Assembly (NCBI RefSeq): GCF_900112065.1
Contig: NZ_FOKE01000003.1
Location: 111,632 to 175,631 of the forward strand
Reading direction: 5' to 3'
Origin: Cohnella sp. OV330
GTDB lineage: Bacteria > Bacillota > Bacilli > Paenibacillales > Paenibacillaceae
Length of the DNA: 64,000 nucleotides
Of the stretch, positions 35,300-42,806 are shown piece after piece (within the stretch, counting starts at the first letter, position 1; every line of letters starts with the position of its first letter). The position numbers and the translations under genes were made by a program. The notes under the pieces are model-generated. The model made no database searches and was not told where the DNA came from. It was given only the letters and a program-made list of their open reading frames with translations.

Positions 35300-35973
35300 T
35301 ACGCCCACCCCCTGAATTTTGCGTATGCCGAATCGTAATCGGCAAAGTCGTGAACCTCTTCGACCATGATGGGCACCTTTTTCAAGCTTTTGAGCTGATT
35401 AAAGCGCTCGTCGTCGATCGGCTGCTTGAGCTGGTTCCCTGAGGGCAGCGTGAGCACGGCGAAGTTGCGCGTTTTTCCTTGATACGAGGTTTTGTATACG
35501 CCGACTAACGGCACCGTCGTCTTCAGCGAGACCTTCAGTTCCGCAATGTCCGCCTTCGCCGCGCTCTCTTTGGCATAGGATTTGATCGGCGTCCAGGCGG
35601 ACAGCTTGACTTCGCTGCGGCCGCTGTCGTTGGTCGTCATGTCGGCGCTCATATACTGCAGCGTCCAGATCTTGTCGCCTGTCGCAAAATTGCCGTCATT
35701 GGGCAGCAGCGCGTTATCGGGCAAGATCGTCATGTCGCTGCCGATCAGGTCGCCTACCGTTCCCTCTACCAGCTTGTAGTCCCAAGGGATCCGGCTTGCG
35801 TCGCCGGATACGGCGGACGTAGCCGAGTTTTTGAAGACGGATGGCTGGTCGCTTGCGCACCCGCCGACAAGAAGCGGCACGAGCAGCGCCAGCGCCGCCA
35901 AGACGGGGAATTTGCTTCGTACGCGAGGCAGCTTGCGCCCCGGCGCAGGCCGGTTTGAATGTCGATCGGTCAT
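35299..35973 (-). CDS. Lipoprotein of unknown function in the ATP-grasp operon
   Basis: 224 residues. A long basic N terminus precedes a lipoprotein signal peptide with lipobox LVGGC (Cys at about residue 39). The mature part is an alpha/beta domain of about 185 residues (KIWTLQYMSADMT, KLSAWTPIKSYA, NFAVLTLPSGNQLKQPIDDERFNQL). I do not recognise the family. It would sit on the outer face of the membrane. Its start overlaps the ATP-grasp gene's stop by 4 bp (ATGA) and its stop overlaps the DUF350 start. Confidence 0.8.
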   Translation of the reverse strand: MTDRHSNRPAPGRKLPRVRSKFPVLAALALLVPLLVGGCASDQPSVFKNSATSAVSGDASRIPWDYKLVEGTVGDLIGSDMTILPDNALLPNDGNFATGDKIWTLQYMSADMTTNDSGRSEVKLSAWTPIKSYAKESAAKADIAELKVSLKTTVPLVGVYKTSYQGKTRNFAVLTLPSGNQLKQPIDDERFNQLKSLKKVPIMVEEVHDFADYDSAYAKFRGWA

Positions 35974-37172
35974 AAAGGCTCTTTCACTCCTACGGGGATA
36001 AAATGACTCGTATTGCCTGTAATCAGTCCGCCTGCCCGTCCCAGCACGCCGCTGGGCTTGCCGTCCAGCATGAACATGCCCGTCAGCAGACGGAACTCGC
36101 CTGCGGCAGTTTTGATGCGCGCCAGCTCGGCTCTTTTCTGATAGACCAGCGGGAACATGGCGCTCGTATCGAAGCCGTCCTCGTCCGCAAGCTCAAGCTC
36201 GCCCCGTTCGTCGTACAAGCGTACGGAGCCGCCTTCGCGTCCGAACATGGATTTGGAGACGAAGTTATCCTCAAGCACAGGCGAATTATAAGTAGGAAGC
36301 ATGTACCGTTCGATGGCTTCCCGTTCTTCTTCGTCGAACAGCAGCCCCAGCTCGAACAGTCCCCAAGCGGCGGCCTGAAGTCCTTTCGATTGCAGGATAA
36401 TGCTGTGCGGCCCGTTGAACAACGTCAGATTGCCGCTATCGATCGCGTAGAGCAGCGCTTCCCCGCCGTCGTCGAAGGCCAGCCACTCCTTGGGGTATAA
36501 GGCGAACATGCGCCGGATCGGAACGCCTTCGCCGTCCTTCAGCACGCCGTCTTCCACCCATAGCTCAAGACAATCGACGCAGCGGGCGTCAAGCCCGCTG
36601 TGGCGCACCAGGGCTTCAATGGTCCCCGAATCTTCCAGATGTTCGCCATAAGCCATGCAGGCTACAGCCTCCGGACGTTCGACCGACCATGCGGCGGCGA
36701 CCTGAGCGGCCATCGCCCCGTTAGGGGAATCGATTCCCGCTTCCTGACAAAGCCAAGGCGTCGCTACGGCCGCTTCGACGTATCCGGTCGGCGTATCGGC
36801 GTTCAGCTCCAGCAGCTTGATCGCGCCATCGTCGCCGATCGCGAAGTCGAAGCGGGCATACCGGCTGATCCGCCCTTCGGGCGGCAGCGGCAGCAGATCG
36901 AGCGTGTCCCACAAAATATCGGGGATGCCGAGCAGCTCGTAAAATTCATGCTTGCCGGCGACGAAGCGCACCGTCTTGTCCAGGATGCGCCACAGCGCCG
37001 CCGAAGCCTGTACCAGCTCGGCGTAGAGCGCGGGCGGCATCGCGACGAGCTGGTCGAGCCAATATTCCTCTTCCTCTAGGTCCGCCCACGTGAACCCGAG
37101 CGCCTCAAGCTGCGCGACCCGCGCGGCACGGTCGGCATGCGGACGCCCCCGTACCTCGAATACGGAACTCAT
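35970..37172 (-). CDS. Glutathionylspermidine synthase-like ATP-grasp ligase (YjfC/YgiC type)
   Basis: 400 residues, cytosolic, equal in length to the stand-alone synthetase domain with no amidase domain. The ATP-grasp core shows RYARFDFAIGDDGAIKLLELNADTPTG (Mg/ATP ligands, the E-x-N-A-D-T-P-T signature), and a second nucleotide-binding segment at SKSMFGREGGSV. Family members form an amide between a peptide C-terminal glycine and an amine; in true glutathionylspermidine synthetase these are glutathione and spermidine. The YgiC/YjfC branch has no proven substrate that I can name. It overlaps the genes on both sides by 4 bp. The secreted protein encoded just upstream ends in Gly-Gly and is an obvious candidate acceptor, by inference. 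Confidence 0.88.
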   Translation of the reverse strand: MSSVFEVRGRPHADRAARVAQLEALGFTWADLEEEEYWLDQLVAMPPALYAELVQASAALWRILDKTVRFVAGKHEFYELLGIPDILWDTLDLLPLPPEGRISRYARFDFAIGDDGAIKLLELNADTPTGYVEAAVATPWLCQEAGIDSPNGAMAAQVAAAWSVERPEAVACMAYGEHLEDSGTIEALVRHSGLDARCVDCLELWVEDGVLKDGEGVPIRRMFALYPKEWLAFDDGGEALLYAIDSGNLTLFNGPHSIILQSKGLQAAAWGLFELGLLFDEEEREAIERYMLPTYNSPVLEDNFVSKSMFGREGGSVRLYDERGELELADEDGFDTSAMFPLVYQKRAELARIKTAAGEFRLLTGMFMLDGKPSGVLGRAGGLITGNTSHFIPVGVKEPL

Positions 37173-37951
37173 CCGCCGAAGCCGCCCGAGGAGGAACGGG
37201 AGCTCTTGGAGCTCGACGAAGAGCTGGATTTGGAAGAACCGAAGACGGATTTTTTCGAGCTGCCGGACGACGAACCGCTGAAGCCGCTGGATTTGCTCCC
37301 GATCCCGCCGGGTTGGGAGGAGGAGGAGCGGCGCGTGACCGTCCCGCTCTTGTCTACGGACTTCGGCCGTACGGAGGAGCCGACCACGGGCTTGCTCTGG
37401 AAGCTGTCGGCCGTATATTTCTTCGCTTTGTACGGCTTGCTGGTCCCGGCATAATAGGTCGTATGCGAGTTGTACCAGGACGTCGTGGAGTAGGACGCGC
37501 CGTTATTAAAGAGAAGATGGTAGAGAATCAGATCGTCCCAGCCGAGACCCGAACCGTAGTGGTTATTAACGACGACGGTGCTCGATCCGCTTTGTACGGC
37601 CGTGCCCGTGCCGGTTGTCGGGGCGGCCTCGCACGGAACGGCAGGATCCTGCGCGCTCTTGTTATCGGCATTGTCTTGGACGCAATCGTCTTCGCCCGGA
37701 ACCAGCGGGATATTCCAATCCACCGCCGGGTCGAAGTAGGATTTGACTGCTTCGGACGACCAGGTCACGAGCTGCGGCTGCTCGCCCGCGGAAGCGCTTG
37801 GCGACGCGGCCGCCGAATACGCGACGGGTCCGATGGCCGCATTGGCCAGCAGCGCGATGCCTAGCGAAGTGGACAGCGTGCGCAGCGGCCTGCTGTCCTT
37901 TGAAAATAGCTTGTTTTTGACCGGTTCCTCCGGCCTATGCTCGGGCTTCAA
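37169..37951 (-). CDS. Exported Ser-rich protein ending in Gly-Gly (DUF1190/YgiB-like layout)
   Basis: 260 residues from a TTG at 37951 with AGGAGG upstream. Residues ~23-48 look like a signal peptide or membrane anchor (LGIALLANAAIGPVAYSAAA). A middle region follows with two Cys 17 residues apart (DDCVQ ... VPCEA) and a Tyr/Asn-rich hydrophobic stretch. The last ~65 residues are a low-complexity Ser/Lys/Gly tail ending SSGGFGG. E. coli YgiB and YjfM (DUF1190) have a similar plan, with paired Cys and a Ser/Gly-rich C terminus, and are likewise encoded next to an ATP-grasp partner. The homology itself is a hypothesis. The TGA overlaps the ligase ATG. Confidence 0.75.
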   Translation of the reverse strand: MKPEHRPEEPVKNKLFSKDSRPLRTLSTSLGIALLANAAIGPVAYSAAASPSASAGEQPQLVTWSSEAVKSYFDPAVDWNIPLVPGEDDCVQDNADNKSAQDPAVPCEAAPTTGTGTAVQSGSSTVVVNNHYGSGLGWDDLILYHLLFNNGASYSTTSWYNSHTTYYAGTSKPYKAKKYTADSFQSKPVVGSSVRPKSVDKSGTVTRRSSSSQPGGIGSKSSGFSGSSSGSSKKSVFGSSKSSSSSSSKSSRSSSGGFGG

Positions 37952-37978
37952 CCGCTTTTCCTCCTATCGGTATATCGA

Positions 37979-38194
37979 TCAAACGTTTTCCGTCGGCGTC
38001 ACTAAAATCTCCAGCTTGCCGCTGTCGAGATTCAGCCGGCCCTCCTCGGTCTCGTACTCCTGTCCGGAGATCGTGATGTAGTTGACATGCTCGAGCGAAG
38101 CGATCATATTCAGCGTCCATGTGCGTTCATCGACGAGGACCAGATTGTCGTCCAAGTCCTTCTTATATAGAATGACGGCGATCCCGTTATCCAA
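37979..38194 (-). CDS. Small beta-rich protein, first gene of the ATP-grasp operon
   Basis: 71 residues if translation starts at the TTG at 38194, which has AAAGGTGG 7 nt upstream; the frame is open to a TTG at 38230 but no ribosome binding site precedes that. There is no signal peptide or membrane helix. The predicted strands alternate with acidic loops (VILYKKDLDDNLVLVDE, YITISGQEYETEEGRLNLDSGKLEILVTPTE). No family recognised. It lies 27 bp before the Ser-rich protein gene and looks co-transcribed. Confidence 0.65.
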   Translation of the reverse strand: MDNGIAVILYKKDLDDNLVLVDERTWTLNMIASLEHVNYITISGQEYETEEGRLNLDSGKLEILVTPTENV

Positions 38195-38383
38195 CGGTTG
38201 CCCACCTTTCCGGTTATAATTATCTTCCAACGATTACAGTAAGCGAGGGTTCCAAGAGTTGTCAATACTTGTTGAAAAATAGGAGAAGCGAGGCATTTAA
38301 GTATTGAAGCAGCGAAGCTCCTTCAGAAGGCACGGAACAGGCACGCGGCATCGGAAGAGGTGAAAGCCTTATCGTTTGACGGA

Positions 38384-38401
38384 TTAGGACGATCGTGCTA
38401 A
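38384..38401. promoter_or_regulatory. TetR-type operator 1 upstream of the old yellow enzyme gene
   Basis: TTAGGACGATCGTGCTAA is an 18-bp palindrome with one mismatched pair. Its core ACGATCGT is shared with operator 2. Confidence 0.7.
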
Positions 38402-38412
38402 AATTCAACTGA

Positions 38413-38444
38413 TTTTGACGATCGTCCTAATTTTGATTTATAAT
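38413..38444 (+). promoter_or_regulatory. Promoter with overlapping TetR-type operator 2
   Basis: TTGACG (38415-38420) and TATAAT (38439-38444) are 18 bp apart, a near-ideal sigma-A promoter. The operator TTTTGACGATCGTCCTAA (38413-38430) covers the -35 box and shares its right half exactly with the symmetry of operator 1. A bound repressor would block polymerase. Confidence 0.75.
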
Positions 38445-38466
38445 TTAAAGGAGATGATTGATCGTG

Positions 38467-39549
38467 ATGGAAAAAGACGTATTTGAGCCTGTTCAATTGG
38501 GCGATTTGACGCTGGCCAATCGGATGGTCATGGCGCCGATGACTCGCAATCGCGCTGACGCGCAAGGTGTCGTAACGCCAATGATGGTGACTTATTACCG
38601 CCAACGGGCCAGTGCCGGTCTCATCATCACCGAGTCCGTCCCCGTCTCGCCCGAGGCGATCGGTTATCCGTTAACTCCGGGGATTTACACGGAGCAACAG
38701 GTTGCCGGCTGGGTCCGCTTGACCGATGCGGTGCATGCGGCTGGCGGAAAGATATTTGTTCAATTGCAGCATTGCGGACGCATCTCGCACCCGAGCTTGC
38801 AGCCGGACAACGCGACGCCGGTGGCGCCGACTCCGCTTCGGCCTGAGGGCCAAGTCTATACATATACCGGCAAGCACGATTATGTAACGCCGCGCGAGCT
38901 TGAGATCTCTGAGATTCCGAAGCTTGTCGCGCAATTCAAACACGCCGCCGAGATGGCCAGACACGCGGGCTTCGATGGCGTAGAAGTGCATGGCGCCAAT
39001 GGTTATATAATCGATCAGTTCCTCCGTGACGGCAGCAACCGCCGCACCGATGCGTATGGCGGAAGTGTGCAGAACCGTATGCGCCTTTTAAACGAAGTTC
39101 TCGATGCGGTTGGCACGGTGTGGCCGGCGCAGCGGATAGGCGTCCGCTTGACACCGGAGAATCGGTTCAACTCCATGTCGGATTCCAACCCGCAGACGCA
39201 CTTCTCCTATTTCGTCGAGCAGTTAAGTCCGCGAGGATTGGCGTATTTGCACGTGCTTGAAGGTGATATGACGATAAAGGACAGCGAAGTGGACTATCGT
39301 GCTTTGCGTTCGAAGTATTCCGGTTCTTATATCGCCAATAACGGCTATGATCTGGCTCGTGCCCAAACGGCGGTCCGTAGCGGAAACGCGGACTTGGTTG
39401 CCTTCGGAACTCCTTTCTTGGCCAACCCGGATCTGGTAAGGCGTTATCGGGAGGGGTTGCCGTTAAACGAAGCTGATCGAACCACATTCTATCAAGGCGG
39501 CGAAGCAGGCTATATCGACTATTCCTTTTACAGCGGCGAGCAAGCATAA
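38467..39549 (+). CDS. Old yellow enzyme (NADH:flavin oxidoreductase, NemA-like)
   Basis: About 360 residues. Start ATG 38467, with a GTG at 38464 and a TTG at 38458 in frame; AAAGGAG lies at 38447-38453. An FMN-binding TIM barrel with the N-terminal FEPVQLGDLTLANRMVMAPMTR, the FMN/substrate residues in HGANGYIIDQFLRDGSNRRTD, and the phosphate-binding end LVAFGTPFLANPDLVRR. The close relatives reduce activated alkenes, N-ethylmaleimide and nitro compounds with NAD(P)H. It is the first gene of an operon with tetR and tag, and its promoter carries paired TetR operators, so it is expected to be induced by electrophiles. Confidence 0.93.
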   Translation: MEKDVFEPVQLGDLTLANRMVMAPMTRNRADAQGVVTPMMVTYYRQRASAGLIITESVPVSPEAIGYPLTPGIYTEQQVAGWVRLTDAVHAAGGKIFVQLQHCGRISHPSLQPDNATPVAPTPLRPEGQVYTYTGKHDYVTPRELEISEIPKLVAQFKHAAEMARHAGFDGVEVHGANGYIIDQFLRDGSNRRTDAYGGSVQNRMRLLNEVLDAVGTVWPAQRIGVRLTPENRFNSMSDSNPQTHFSYFVEQLSPRGLAYLHVLEGDMTIKDSEVDYRALRSKYSGSYIANNGYDLARAQTAVRSGNADLVAFGTPFLANPDLVRRYREGLPLNEADRTTFYQGGEAGYIDYSFYSGEQA

Positions 39550-39595
39550 AGCAAGTCGACTATCCTAGGTGCGGTCGGCTACGGAGGTGTTCGAC

Positions 39596-40207
39596 ATGAA
39601 GGGGAAAATTACGCGCGAGTATATTGTGGAGTCGGCCGACCGGCTGTTTTATCAGCGAGGCTATGAGCATACCTCCTTTTCGGATATTGCCGATTTCGTT
39701 CAAATTTCAAAGGGAAACTTCTATTATCATTTCAAATCCAAGGACGAAATTCTGGCTGCCGTAATCCAATTGCGACTAGAGAACACCCGGAACATGCTCG
39801 CAAAATGGGAAGCTGACGGAGAACGGCCGGAGGATCGTATCATGAGCTTCATCGATATGCTGATCGCGAATCTTGCCGACATTAAAATGTACGGCTGTCC
39901 GGTAGGCACGCTGTGCACGGAGCTGGCGAAGTTGAATCATGCCTCTAGGGCGGAAGCGAACGAGCTGTTGTTCCTGTTTCGCTCCTGGTTGAGCCGGCAG
40001 TTCGTGTCGCTCGGCCTCGAAGCAAAGGCCGACGAGCTGGCGATGCATCTTCTCGCCCGAAGCCAAGGCGTCGCTACGCTGGCGCAAGCTTTTCAGGATG
40101 AAGGATATGAAGGATTCATCAAGCATGAGGTTGAGCAGATGCATGCCTGGTTGAGCTGTACGGCGAGCGCCGCGCAGTCTGCGCAGGAAGCGGGTGCGGG
40201 CCGATGA
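39596..40207 (+). CDS. TetR-family regulator (NemR/AcuR-like)
   Basis: 203 residues from the ATG at 39596 (GGAGG 8 nt upstream). The DNA-binding domain is clear (HTSFSDIADFVQISKGNFYYHFKSKDEILAAVI). The ligand domain contains Cys in YGCPVGTLCTELAK, a pattern seen in regulators of N-ethylmaleimide reductase-type genes, where Cys residues sense electrophiles. It likely represses its own operon through the two palindromes at 38384 and 38413. It overlaps the tag gene by 4 bp. Confidence 0.9.
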   Translation: MKGKITREYIVESADRLFYQRGYEHTSFSDIADFVQISKGNFYYHFKSKDEILAAVIQLRLENTRNMLAKWEADGERPEDRIMSFIDMLIANLADIKMYGCPVGTLCTELAKLNHASRAEANELLFLFRSWLSRQFVSLGLEAKADELAMHLLARSQGVATLAQAFQDEGYEGFIKHEVEQMHAWLSCTASAAQSAQEAGAGR

Positions 40208-40812
40208 GCGCGACGATCGCGGGACAAGACGGTCGGCCGCGCTGCCGCTGGTGCGCTGCCGCACCGGAGTTTCTCCATTACCACGATACGGAGTGGGGAT
40301 TTCCGGTCGGCGACGATCGAAGGCTGTTCGAGAAGCTAAGCCTGGAGGGCTTCCAATCCGGATTGAGTTGGCGTACGATTCTTGCCAAACGCGAGAACTT
40401 CCGCGCGGCGTTCCATCATTTTGACTTCGAGCGAATCGCGCGCTTTACACAGGAGGACCTCGACCGTCTGCTCTCGGATGAAGGCATCGTCCGGCATCGC
40501 GGCAAGATCGAGGCAGTGATCAACAATGCGCAGCGGGTGCAGGAGCTTATCCAGCGCGAAGGCTCTCTGGCCGCTTTTGTCTGGCGGTACGAGCCCGACG
40601 CAAGTCAGCTGGCCAAGCCGCAGACCGCATCGACCTCGGCGCAATCGATCGCGCTGTCGAAGGCGCTCAAAAAACAAGGCTGGAAATTCGTCGGGCCGAC
40701 GACGGTATATGCGTTCATGCAAGCGATGGGGCTGATCAACGACCATGTCGAGGATTGCGCGATCCGCGCAGAGGCCGAAGCTGCGCGCAAGCATTTCCGG
40801 CGTCCTGGATAG
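40204..40812 (+). CDS. tag: DNA-3-methyladenine glycosylase I
   Basis: 202 residues beginning within the tetR stop (ATGA overlap). The Tag features are present: the zinc-snap CRWC near the N terminus with later His/Cys ligands (HVEDC region), the YHDTEWGFPVGDDRRLFEKLSLEGFQSGLSWRTIL core and the GPTTVYAFMQAMGLINDH end. It excises 3-methyladenine from alkylated DNA. Its placement in the operon of an electrophile-responsive reductase links DNA repair to the same inducer. Confidence 0.93.
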   Translation: MSATIAGQDGRPRCRWCAAAPEFLHYHDTEWGFPVGDDRRLFEKLSLEGFQSGLSWRTILAKRENFRAAFHHFDFERIARFTQEDLDRLLSDEGIVRHRGKIEAVINNAQRVQELIQREGSLAAFVWRYEPDASQLAKPQTASTSAQSIALSKALKKQGWKFVGPTTVYAFMQAMGLINDHVEDCAIRAEAEAARKHFRRPG

Positions 40813-40953
40813 GACAGCCTTCAACCTGTATGCCAACGTGCGTCCCGCAAAAAACATAGCCGGCATTTCGGGCGTCGTGGGGGGAGCGGACCTCGTCATT
40901 TTCCGGGAAAGCCGAGGCAGTCGTGAGACGGATCGAATCCATGCATCATCATG

Positions 40954-40999
40954 AGCAAACGAAAAAAGCGTCCCAATAACGGACGCTTTTTCGTTTGCT
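40954..40999. terminator. Bidirectional terminator
   Basis: GCAAACGAAAAAAGCGTCC pairs with GGACGCTTTTTCGTTTGC around a 7-nt loop, with T-runs on both strands. It serves tag and the ABC exporter. Confidence 0.9.
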
Positions 41000-41024
41000 T
41001 ATATGCATCGGGAAATCTTGCCCC

Positions 41025-42806
41025 TTACACGACCATCTCCATCTTCTGCGCGGTATACAGCTTGTAATACAGCCCGCGCTTCGCGATCAGCTCGTCATGC
41101 GAGCCGACCTCCGCGATGCCTTTGTCCGAGATGTACATGATCCTGTCGCAGTTGCGGACCGTCGAGAGCCGGTGGGCGATGATGAAGGACGTGCGCCCCT
41201 TGAGCAGCTCGTTCAGGCCTTGCTGGAGCAGCCGCTCCGTCTTGGCGTCGATCGACGAGGTCGCCTCGTCGAGGATCAGGATGCGCGGGTCGGCGAGCAG
41301 GGTCCGCGCGAACGAGATGAGCTGCCGCTGGCCCTGCGAGAGCTTCGAGCCGCGCTCGTTCACTTCCGTCAGGTAGCCGTGCTCGAATTCGCGGATGAAC
41401 GCGTCGGCGCGCACGGTTTTGGCCGCTGCGACGACCTCTTCTTCGGTCGCGTCGAGGCGGCCGTAGCGGATATTGTCCAGGATCGTTCCCGAGAAGATGA
41501 AGCTGTCCTGCAGCATGATCCCCATCTGGCTGCGCAGCGACTGGAGCGTGGACTGCGCGATATCGTGCCCGTCGACCAGGATGCGGCCGCCCGTGACGTC
41601 GTAGAAGCGGGAGATCAGATTGACGACCGTCGTCTTGCCTGCGCCCGTAGGGCCGACCAGCGCGATGCTCTCGCCCGGCCGGACGTCGAACGACAGGTTC
41701 TCCAGCACGCTCGAGCCCGTATCGTAACCGAACGTCACGTTATCGAAGGTCACGCGGCCCTGGAGCTGCGGCAGCGTCTTCGCGCCCGGCGCGTCCTTGA
41801 CCGATACCGGTTCGTCGAGCGTCTCGAAAATCCGTTCCAGGTAGGCGACGGAGTTGACGAAGCCGTTGTACAGGTTCGATAGGTTCAGGATCGGCTGCCA
41901 GAAGCGCGCCGCATAGCTGCTCATCGCGAGGATGACGCCGAACGTCACGTCCTGCGGGCTCAGCGCCAGCAATCCGACCATATAGATCAGCGTGGTGACG
42001 AGCGTCGCCAGGTTATCGACCGTGAACGGGATCATGGCGTTAAAGTGGATCGCGCGCATCCATTCGTGGCGGTAGTTCGCTGCGAGGCGGGTAAAGATGG
42101 CTTCGTTGCGGTCCTCCCGCGTGAAGATCTGCGTCACGCCGACGCCGCTGATGCTCTCCTGCGTGTAGGCGTTCAGGTTGGAGTTTTTGTTGGACACCGC
42201 CTGCCAGGAGCGCCGCTGCTTGTTCTTGATGAGCAGCAGGAACAGGGCGAACACCGGGAGTCCCGCCAGCGTCACGAGCGACAGCTTGACGTCGACTGCG
42301 AACATGAAGACGGCGATGAAGACGAGGTTCAATATTTCCAGGACAAAGTTGATGATGCCGTTCGAGAGCACGTCGGAGATCGAGTTGACGTAGTTGACGA
42401 CGCGGATCAGAATTTTCCCCTGCGGGCGGTCGTCGTAGTACTTGAAGGACAACGCCTGCAGATGCTTGAACAGGTCCGACCGGATCTCGAAAATGATGTC
42501 CTGCCCGACGCTCGTCATGATCCGTCCTCGGACGGCGGCCAGCGCGACGCTGATCACGATCGTGGCCAGCATGAGCGCGGACCAGCCGACGAGCGGTCCG
42601 ACCGCCTTGGCCGGGATGGTCACGTCGACGATATGCTGCGTGATGAGCGGCGCCGTGAGCCCGATGCCGGCGGACAGGACGCTGAGCGCGAGCGCGACGA
42701 TCATCGGCCGCTTCTGTTTCTTGATATAGACGAGCGCGCGTTTGAAATGCCGGATGTCGAACGGGGACTCCAGATTCTCGTCGATGTCGAATTTATTTCT
42801 AGCCAT
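41025..42806 (-). CDS. ABC exporter half-transporter, canonical ATPase site
   Basis: 593 residues from an ATG that overlaps the upstream gene's stop (ATGGCTAG). Six membrane helices (residues ~25-310) are followed by an ATPase domain with Walker A GPTGAGKTT, signature LSQGQRQL, Walker B RILILDEATSSID (catalytic Glu present) and an H-loop His in IIAHRLST. With its partner it forms a heterodimeric multidrug or lipid exporter of the BmrCD/YheHI type. A longer frame to 42890 overlaps the partner gene and is rejected. Confidence 0.92.
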   Translation of the reverse strand: MARNKFDIDENLESPFDIRHFKRALVYIKKQKRPMIVALALSVLSAGIGLTAPLITQHIVDVTIPAKAVGPLVGWSALMLATIVISVALAAVRGRIMTSVGQDIIFEIRSDLFKHLQALSFKYYDDRPQGKILIRVVNYVNSISDVLSNGIINFVLEILNLVFIAVFMFAVDVKLSLVTLAGLPVFALFLLLIKNKQRRSWQAVSNKNSNLNAYTQESISGVGVTQIFTREDRNEAIFTRLAANYRHEWMRAIHFNAMIPFTVDNLATLVTTLIYMVGLLALSPQDVTFGVILAMSSYAARFWQPILNLSNLYNGFVNSVAYLERIFETLDEPVSVKDAPGAKTLPQLQGRVTFDNVTFGYDTGSSVLENLSFDVRPGESIALVGPTGAGKTTVVNLISRFYDVTGGRILVDGHDIAQSTLQSLRSQMGIMLQDSFIFSGTILDNIRYGRLDATEEEVVAAAKTVRADAFIREFEHGYLTEVNERGSKLSQGQRQLISFARTLLADPRILILDEATSSIDAKTERLLQQGLNELLKGRTSFIIAHRLSTVRNCDRIMYISDKGIAEVGSHDELIAKRGLYYKLYTAQKMEMVV

